A DNA stretch of 64,000 bases from positions 7,580,529 to 7,644,528 of the forward strand of contig OZ025222.1 of NCBI GenBank assembly GCA_964019055.1, in the 5' to 3' direction. A model generated the notes under the pieces. It did not search any database. It had not been told where the DNA came from and saw only the letters and a program-made list of their open reading frames with translations. Numbering within the stretch: the stretch's first letter is position 1; every line of letters begins with the position of its first letter. A program made the translations under genes and the position numbers. Positions 56,833-64,000 of the stretch are shown here, in pieces. This stretch comes from Anthopleura xanthogrammica (taxonomy: Eukaryota; Cnidaria; Anthozoa; Actiniaria; Actiniidae).

Positions 56833-57369
56833 TTATACCTCTCCGCTTCAATAATCTCAGAGGTGCATAGTGAAGCTTAAAGAAAACTGAATGGTAACAA
56901 TGCATCGAGCACACCAAGGTCAATATCAAAATGCTTCATAGCAATATTGATCTATGCATAACAGGCAACGCAAGTTGCTTAACTGTGATTTTTCTTAAAT
57001 TCATCCTACAGTCAATGTTAGTCTCTAGTTATTAAGTGTTGCCCTTAAAAAACAAGAATTCTATTCAATAAACGGACTTTCCAGTAGCCTGTGGAGCAAA
57101 CGCAACGAAATGTTTTGCATGAAAAGAGATGTCATTTTCCAAAGGAGAAAGTGAGCATTGTTTTCCCCACAACATAGCTGCTGGGAAACCCTTTAAATTC
57201 ATTTTTTCTCAACACATATGGAAATAAGTCTATTAGTGCCGTTATGTCAATATTTTTCTGGCCATGATGTATCTTTTAAAACTTTTCCACCAGCCAAGGT
57301 TGTCTTATATATCGTACCAACCCAAGGGGGGTATTTATGATGTAATCATGCTATCAAAGGAAGATCTAG

Positions 57370-57905
57370 AGTAATTAGGATTTAGTCATGCAATGAAGGA
57401 GATGTACCCAACTGGAACAACTACAGAATATCCCACAAATCATATGCAGTTATTGGATCTGTTTGTAGAAGGAATTGTGATTTTTATATGTGGATATGAT
57501 TTGCGAGGTATTTTGTAGCTGTATCCAAAGAAGATTGATAAGAATGAAGTATTTCGAAGGACATTTTTTCTCTATGTTTCAAATGTTTAATGTTTAAGCG
57601 TCTAAGATTTCTCCGCTGAACGACATCATCAGAGACAAAGTTTATAGAGAGAATCTAGAACATATAATATAGCGTGATAGATCGCAAGAGTAATTAGGAT
57701 TTAGTCATGCAATGAAGGAGATGTACCCAACTGGAACAACTACAGAATATCCCAGAAATCATATGCAGTTATTGGATCTGTTTGTAGAACGAGCCATACA
57801 GCAATAGAAGTAATTTTGATTTTTATATGTGGATATGATTCGCGAGGTATTTTGTAGCTGTATCCAAAGAAGATTGATAAGAATGAAGTATTTCGGAGGA
57901 CATCT
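57370..57905. repeat. ~200-bp direct duplication
   Basis: GTAATTAGGATTTAGTCATG to GAATGAAGTATTTCG is present at about 57372-57560 and 57691-57895. A separate block, CGTCTAAGATTTCTCCGCTG...GTGATAG (57598-57682), recurs at 58895-58977. Its CATCATCAGAGACAAAG core recalls retroelement untranslated regions. A 72-codon frame at 58012-58230 has no recognised domain. Confidence 0.7.
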
Positions 57906-58454
57906 TTACATTTTAATTGAAAAATATCTTGCGGCTATAATTGTATTCGGTCTTTGTTAATCCTTCACCCGCAACAGCCGAGGTGACAAGTTAATATATT
58001 CTAGTTTTCTTCTAAACAAATGCAGCACGTTCTAAACGAGGTGTATCAAGATCTCGTAATCGCCTGGAATTTGCTTCCTTTTCCAGTCGTTCATTTCTAA
58101 TTCGATCTTTCGTCTTTTTGTGATAAATTCTTGCAGGATTGGAAGTTTGACATTGTCTGTTAAGTTTTTGACATTTGTTTAAATATGTATATTTAGCGGG
58201 AAATGAGCAAAGACAGCTTAGACAGAGCAACCGTGAAAAAATTTAGAATCTCAAAATCGCTTAATAGTGCATATTATTATATGAAATAGAGTGTGATATT
58301 GAGTGACATCAAAATGATAAAATTGATATCCCCACTCCCACCAGTGGCCAGTGGGGATACGATTTATATCAACACTGGTGGTGTCAAATTTCGACTTTTT
58401 GCTCAGCAAGTCTCAAATTCTCCATTATTTGTCATTGAAGATTTCATATAATAA

Positions 58455-58610
58455 ACAGAACATTACATGGCCGCTTGGGGATACGAATTTTATCTTCTCG
58501 TGCTGATATTATCTCTCACTCGTTCGCTGCGCTCACTCGTGAGAGATAATATCAACACTCGAAGATAAAATTCGTATCTCCGCGCGACCATGTAATATCC
58601 TCTATATCCT
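58455..58610. mobile_element. ~150-bp fold-back with CGTTCGCTGCGCTCACTCG core
   Basis: ACATGGCCGCTTGGGGATAC and inverse GTATCTCCGCGCGACCATGT arms enclose ATATTATCTCTCACTCG and its inverse. Same style as the 22752 and 25377 palindromes. Confidence 0.7.
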
Positions 58611-58979
58611 TTATCTTCTATTGTTTAAATCTTACATATTTGGCACTACTGAATTGGTCCTTTTTCATGATTTTAGTTCATTGTGTAATTATAAACAGCC
58701 TGAAATTGGCTAGAGGTATCTTAATTATCGTCCTCTGGCATGAAGAGTTGAAACGAGAGTCTGCAAACTTTTCGTGGTAATAAGTTGGGGCCACATTATG
58801 AGACTACTTATTAACGTTTCCTATAACATTTACACAAGGAAGAAGTGTAAATGCGGCCATATACTGGTTGGATGTTACAAATTTTTAATGTTTAAGCGTC
58901 TAAGATTTCACCGCTCAACGGCATCATCAGAGACAAAGTTTATAGAGAGAATCTAGAATATGTAATATAGCGTGATAGT

Positions 58980-59970
58980 TCTTGCGTAACACGGACACAA
59001 ATAAACAAAGCAAGTTAAAATAATAGATTGTCTAGCTCTTTGCATTCCTCTCGGGAGTTGATGGATGGATTCATTTCTTTAAAGCAAGCTACAATCTTGG
59101 ACAAAATTGTTGTTACATTGCCCTTTTCATGCTCTTCGGACTTTTCACTTGTTTTCTTCAACCCCCATTCTCTCCTCCCCCTGAACAATGTTGTTGTGCT
59201 GTCTCCTTGATCTGATAGCCCCTTAGGATGCAACATTGGATAGGGGGAGGGGGGATACTTTGGAAATAGAAAGTCAAAAGTGAGAAATGAAGTAATTTTT
59301 TGAAATTGCCGTTTTGTAACAACTAATTTTGTCCAAGATTGGAACATCAGACAAAACAATAGCACGAGAATGGACTACTTCGAGTTCGCCATGATTGTTC
59401 ACTCTTTGATAAACAACAAAATGAAACTCGTTCCAGATATCCAGGACAAATATATTCTCTTTATTCTTCTAGAAAAATGACGCCCTTTCCAAACTCGTGC
59501 GGAATGTTTATCTGCTGTATTTAACAGTCTAATCAGTTGCCTAAAATGGCTGCCAACGCATCCACTGATATACTTGTTTTAATAAAAACTTGATCCCCCA
59601 TTCCCCCTTCTCCAACTGAAAAAAAAAAAATGATAATAATAGCTCCAATATTTCATAATGATAATGATTAGCATCTATTCTAGACAGAGCTTTAGGCCAA
59701 ATTCAGAAGTCGAACTTGTTTTTCATCCCTCTGCATAAAATGAACTTCTGAATTCAAATTGGAATCCTGTAGAAGCACTGTGGAGCTACTGCGGTTAATT
59801 CCCATTTGCCAGTGCTTTGTTTTAAGAAGGTTTAAAGCTAATACTTCACGAGGTCTTAACTGAGAGGGAAGTCAAGATCTCTAGCAGCACACTTGGCTTA
59901 CCAACTAGTCCCCACTTGCCCCTTTGAGATATAATTGGACTGCTATCTATCAACTACCCTCTCCGATACT
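58980..59970. other. No recognisable gene
   Basis: A minus-strand frame at 59015-59365 (116 codons) contains a Lys/Glu-rich and Ser-rich stretch but no motif I can name. Confidence 0.35.
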
Positions 59971-60957
59971 CTAATACACCTGTATTCCTTTCTGCACCTT
60001 ACTCGAGCTCCCCTGTGCTAATTGGCAAGCGCAATTATTATATATACCAGCCATTATAGCCACGACTGCCACATTGGCTACCATAAACAGAACTGTGATT
60101 ACTGCACCGTCCAAAGCGTCCCCAGTTGCCGATGAGTCTGCATTTTGAGTTGCAAGTAATATTCCGACGATCATATTGACAAACATTACCAAGAGAGAAG
60201 TCAACTGTAACCAGTGTTCAAAAACATCTATCATGGGCTTGAAATACGCAAAAGAGATGGTGAATAAACCAGATATTATAGCAGTGATGCCAATGGAAAA
60301 ACGACTGTAAGCGTCAAACAGAAGTATGACTGATGTAAGGATGACTTTGCGTATCAACTCAATGATCTCCCAAAACCACACATCCTCTGCATAGTTCTCA
60401 TACAGAAACCTTAATCCAAGAGCTATACCTAGTTCTTCCTTGTTTCTTTTCGTTAGGTCGGGTTTTGGATAGCAGTGCTTCCAAAGAAGATAGAAAACCA
60501 GCAATGGAAATCCTACTGGATAAACCAAAAGAACTCGAGCAAAAATGCTAAACCAGAAGAACCTTTGGCTTTCACAAAGCACGGTGTAATCGAATTTTAA
60601 GTAATAGCTGCAAATGTTCTCTTCTGTCGATGTACAGATTTTTTGACACCCTTCTGGAAGAACCATAAAAATGTGGCTGCTGGTAACGGGTATGAGATGA
60701 AAAGGATCAGAAAAACGGCGCGAAAACATCGTTCTTTAGTTGAAGATTTGCCATTTTTGTTCCTCTCGTCATTCCTCGACTTGCTTCGGGTTTTAAAGTA
60801 GTGATACAGTAATGCTAAGAATACGACGGTGCGCTTCATGGCGTCATTGTGATTGCGTAGTAGCGTGCGCAGTAGCTTCATTTTTCTATAGTAGGCAGCG
60901 ACCTTAAAGATGTCGAGAATTTTGAGATTAGTAAAGATTGGTTTGATGTGAGAGAAG
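59971..60957 (-). CDS. Multi-pass membrane protein C-terminus, frameshifted (GCC2/GCC3-associated family)
   Basis: Two overlapping minus-strand frames together read as one membrane region. The upstream frame has an IFTNLKILDIFKVAAYYR segment, a FLALLYHYF helix and CFRAVFLILFISYP. The downstream frame continues VTSSHIFMVLPEGCQKIC, a LKFDYTVLCES stretch, RVLLVYPVGFPLLVFYLLW, LRFLYENYAEDVWFWEIIEL and four more hydrophobic helices to the TAG. The switch lies near 60687-60692 and needs one base, so it is either a real frameshift or a sequence error. The YE.Y..D.W.WE..EL.RK motif belongs to multi-TM proteins that in cnidarians usually follow GCC2/GCC3 repeats (compare the exon at 29257). The upstream frame opens after a TGA, with no clear acceptor, so this may be a decayed single-exon copy. 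Confidence 0.6.
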
Positions 60958-61181
60958 ATATGGTTTCAAAATTTCTAGCTTGAATACCAAGGCCGATGGA
61001 AATGGATTCCTAAACTTCACCTACAAAACCGCCATTTTGCCTCGCAGAGAAAATGGCGGATTGCATTGTTTTCTGCGCGCAGTGCATTGTCGTTGACTCG
61101 GATTCTATAGGAGTTAAGGATGGTGCCTACTATTGTCAGCGCGCAAGCTTACTGCGCATCTACATTGAGGGATTCCCGCGG

Positions 61182-61187
61182 TATAAA
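61182..61187 (+). promoter_or_regulatory. TATA box candidate for the BDS-like gene
   Basis: TATAAA sits 330 bp before the ATG. With a donor-like GCAG|GTGTTT near 61250 and an acceptor (TTCAACAG) about 20 bp before the ATG, it would give a short non-coding first exon. Confidence 0.35.
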
Positions 61188-61514
61188 CATCGGAGATAAA
61201 CATATTTATGCAGTTTAAGATGGATCAAGAAGTAATCTCCAAGAATGCAGGTGTTTTTTGGCTAACAATCGTATTTTTTCTACTTTCTAGAAAAAGCAGT
61301 TTGGATCGCTTCAGATGGGTGAATCAAAGAAGACTTTTTCAATAGTGTTAAACTGATTTCCATAGATTTTTTATTTTAAAGTTGAATGAAATTCGAAAAG
61401 GAAATACATATTACAGCTAATATTCGGCATTTATTTCGCTTTAAATGGTAGTATAATTTTACAAGATATATTTTTGGATTTTTTCTTCAACAGATAACAG
61501 TAAACTCAAAAACA

Positions 61515-62161
61515 ATGATGAAAACTGACTTCCTTGCTGTCCTGGTGCTTTGTGTCACTCTTGTCTTAGCAGACAAAAAAGGTATTGAATTAAATATGTA
61601 ATATTAATATAAATTACGCGCGCTAAAAAGACGAATGTGAGTCCTAAACACTTTTCGTAAAGTGGCATCGTTGAATAAATCCTTCCCGCTCAGGCCAGGT
61701 CCACTTTATAAATGCGTTTTCGAAACGCTCCGTTTTCGTCTCGCCGAAAACGCATCGAAATCCCACACGTTGAAAACGCGGTCAGAAATAACGCAATATC
61801 ATCATCTGCGCATGCGAATGACGTCGATAATTTCAAAAGGTTCTGTTTTCGCATGTCCACAATAATAATAATAAAGGCCTCCGTTTTTGAAATGTCTCCT
61901 TTCTGGATAATGAACTAATAAATGTGTTCAGCATGGTACCTTTTCTTGCACACGCACTTTTTACGTTTTATAGGATATAGGCCGATACCCTCACACTGTA
62001 GCTGCAACGGCGTGGAAGAGAGTGGCAACTTTTTTTTTCTCCGACGAACTTGTCCAACTGAAGACCATCAGTATACCAGTTCCTGTCCTAAGGAGATTAA
62101 TAGTGTCTGTTGCTTTCCCGGTACCCCTGATAAAATATACCGGGTTCGAATTCCAAAGTGA
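61515..62161 (+). CDS. BDS/APETx-like sea-anemone toxin precursor (2 exons)
   Basis: Coding exons 61515-61581 and 61974-62161 join with GT-AG in phase 1 to encode 84 residues. Exon 1 is a signal peptide (MMKTDFLAVLVLCVTLVLA) plus DKK. Exon 2 has six Cys in the order CxC-x15-C-x10-C-x7-CC with an aromatic patch before the third Cys and Phe-Pro after the pair. That is the defensin-like pattern of sea-anemone BDS/APETx-type peptides, which modulate voltage-gated potassium or sodium channels; the target here is not known. The gene looks intact, with AATAAA about 130 bp after the stop. It is divergent from the membrane-protein gene at 60 kb. A second in-frame ATG at 61518 is equally possible. The leader differs from that of the 36.7-54.4 kb gene. 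Confidence 0.78.
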
Positions 62162-62884
62162 TGCCTGATTTGAAAACGTTAAAAAAGTAGAATGTAAAAG
62201 ACTCCATCTAGAAGCCCCTGTAACAACCCCCTCCCTCCTATCTTCCCCCTTCCTAGACAAGACAACGTATTTCATTGGCTCGACCCGTATAAATAAAGAC
62301 ATTTTACATTGGATTTTGTTGCCAAATAAATTTACTTTAAAATTGACCCCCGCCCCTCTCTATCACACACACTTTTTACTTTGTTCAGCAACCCCTGGTT
62401 TTTAAGTATGAAATTGGGGAATTTTGTGAGCAGGTGCCTGCCCCCTCCCTGCGCCGGTTGCATTGATGTCATACATTAAAGAATTTTTTTTAGGGCGCGG
62501 CCGCCCCCTTCTCTTGCCGCCCCTCGCCACCTCGCTACGTCACTGATCGATAATGATTTCAAGGGGGGTGACTGGTACCCAGCAAGGCATTACAAAGGTC
62601 TATTGTCAAGGTCACCCATTTTTTCTCAATCAATCGAGTAACCCATCTCTTTCGAAATTACTTCGCTCTCTGAGCACCGCCTGTGCTGATAGAAACAGGG
62701 AAGTGGTTCAGTTGGGGGATTCTAATGGCTGCGATAAATATACTCAAATGCTATTCGGCCTTCTAAGATCTACTCATGTAAGCAGAAAGCGAATTCGAAA
62801 GATTTAGAGATAAGCAAGACATGTGGATGGACAAGCCTATTCTACATCGTGAAACACATGGCCAAACCATGTTGAATAAAAATA
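62162..62884. other. 3' region of the toxin gene, then unassigned DNA
   Basis: AATAAA occurs near 62291. The 84-codon frame at 62553-62807 lacks a recognisable domain. Confidence 0.4.
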
Positions 62885-62889
62885 CAGCA

Positions 62890-62960
62890 TATAAGCTCAG
62901 CGTCCAACTAGTATACGGAAGGTCGTGGGTTCGATTCCCATCTGGGGCTCAGCATTTTTT
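62890..62960 (+). repeat. tRNA-derived SINE remnant
   Basis: GGTCGTGGGTTCGATTCCCA (with the GGTTCGATTCC B box), then TCTGGGGCTC, is the T-arm and acceptor end of a tRNA-like head; a weak A-box-like GCTCAGCGTCC lies before it. A T-rich tract follows. The cloverleaf is incomplete, so this is a SINE or tRNA pseudogene, not a tRNA. Confidence 0.6.
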
Positions 62961-64000
62961 CTAAGTCCATTCAGTATATCACGATCACATATGCATTTCA
63001 AAATAAGCATTTTTCCCATACAAATGCTTATAAAATATTCAATTTTATATTTAATGCCATTTCTCCTATAGTCAATATTATGAGCTAAGACTTTGCCTTC
63101 TTACTAATATCGAGGTGTTCTTTTTATTTCTGATGTTCATTCTGACACAGCTGCTCGATTTTTGGGGGGTAGGGTCACGTCACTTGTTGTTGCAAAAGGC
63201 CCATTAGTGGTAATGAACTGAGCAAAAGAAAGTGTGCAAGTGATTCTGGTAGTGGTAGTAACCAGCTGATCAGAGAGAAAATATAAGCTAATCAGAATCG
63301 ACAAAAATTTGCAAAACTAAATAAGCTGTCATCCTTAGAAGCCAGAGACCCCAGAAACGGTTAATTATGTATTTTATTTTTTCACTAAATGATGAATATC
63401 ATACTAATCTCATACAAAATATCAATCAACCTCTCCTGAAAAACTAGATTTATCTCAGATATAAATTTTTGTAAGTCGATTTTCGCAGGCTTTATGACAT
63501 CATTTCTAAGTCACTATTTCAGATCAGCTGGAAATGATGCCATAATGCAAAAGGCCTATTGCTAAGGTTTACATAAATAGAACTATATTAATCATTGGTA
63601 TAAAGGCGAAGTGAATATCGTCTCATAATCACTGGTCACTCGACCAATCACAGCGCTCGAAACTCTATATTCAAGTTTAAAATTATACTTATCCTCTATA
63701 ATCACCTTGTTATCCGTTGGGTAACCCGTGCGCAAAAGGGAAATGGCAGTGTTTTCACGGTAGACATGTTTGAGAGAACAATAGTTGGCAGAATATTGAG
63801 ACGATAGGTCAAGCCACAGGGAACACTGCTTCGGTACGTAGGCTTTAAAGTATGCATGGCTTTAATTTATTGACGGATTCCCTGTGTCTTTAGCTCAATG
63901 AACAAGATCGTACAAATATCGCGGGTTCCCTGTGGTGTAAAATGAGACCTTAACGGACGTAATCATTCTGTAACCGGATAGACTTCAATGGCCGAAATGA
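62961..64000. other. No gene; one dispersed repeat
   Basis: 63125-63185 (ACACAGCTGCTCG...GTAGGGTCACGT) matches 14850-14895 and 33255-33300, the sequence just left of the MITE in gene A1/A2. The rest is unassigned. Confidence 0.5.

Noticed and set aside
62890..62960. A functional tRNA gene
   Set aside because: Only the T-arm/acceptor side is good; the D-arm and anticodon arm do not fold into a cloverleaf.

Overview
The window looks like nuclear DNA of a cnidarian, most likely a sea anemone or a close anthozoan relative. Three things point there. Split genes with GT-AG introns encode small secreted proteins, including SUEL/rhamnose-binding lectins and Cys-rich products with the sea-anemone toxin spacing (CxC...C...C...CC). 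The Maverick/Polinton present carries a set of small membrane proteins that I recognise, from memory only, from cnidarian sequences. The DNA is AT-rich and full of fold-back MITEs, LINE ends and 4-8 bp satellites. The taxon is an inference.

Region by region. 0.7-7.5 kb is a higher-order repeat made of ~340-bp monomers and ~610-bp modules. One module is interrupted by a 1,139-bp TA-flanked element that encodes a paired (Pax-type) domain. 7.1-11.2 kb holds remnants of retroelements and other genes (CCHC knuckle, RecQ-like helicase, LINE 3' end split by a TTAA-flanked element, PHD finger). 12.5-17.1 kb and 30.2-34.9 kb are two copies of a segmental duplication. Each carries a 4-exon gene for an unknown secreted Cys-containing protein; the first is intact and the second has lost 113 bp of its last exon. 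17.9 kb has an orphan lectin exon, 19.46-20.09 kb a long 8-bp satellite, and 20.2-21.5 kb a complete 3-exon lectin gene. 22.7-31.4 kb is mostly MITEs, fold-backs and LINE ends, plus one Cys-rich repeat exon.

36.7-54.4 kb is a second gene with the same leader exons as the lectin gene, but its last exon encodes a toxin-like Cys-rich domain. Its first intron holds a 14.3-kb Maverick/Polinton (38,699-53,032) with ~617-bp inverted repeats, sitting inside an 8-bp satellite. The Maverick keeps a major capsid protein, a packaging ATPase, a probable minor capsid protein and about ten small proteins. Its integrase and DNA polymerase B are both cut off at one shared junction near 49.68 kb, so this copy is a deletion derivative. 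Most of its genes have an ATAAA(A)GA-like motif just before the ATG.

54.4-64 kb has more MITEs, a frameshifted multi-pass membrane protein gene (minus strand), an intact two-exon BDS/APETx-like toxin gene (plus strand) and a tRNA-derived SINE remnant. The secreted-protein genes appear to form a locally expanded family (lectin, toxin-like gene, orphan lectin exon), with mobile DNA inserted throughout.
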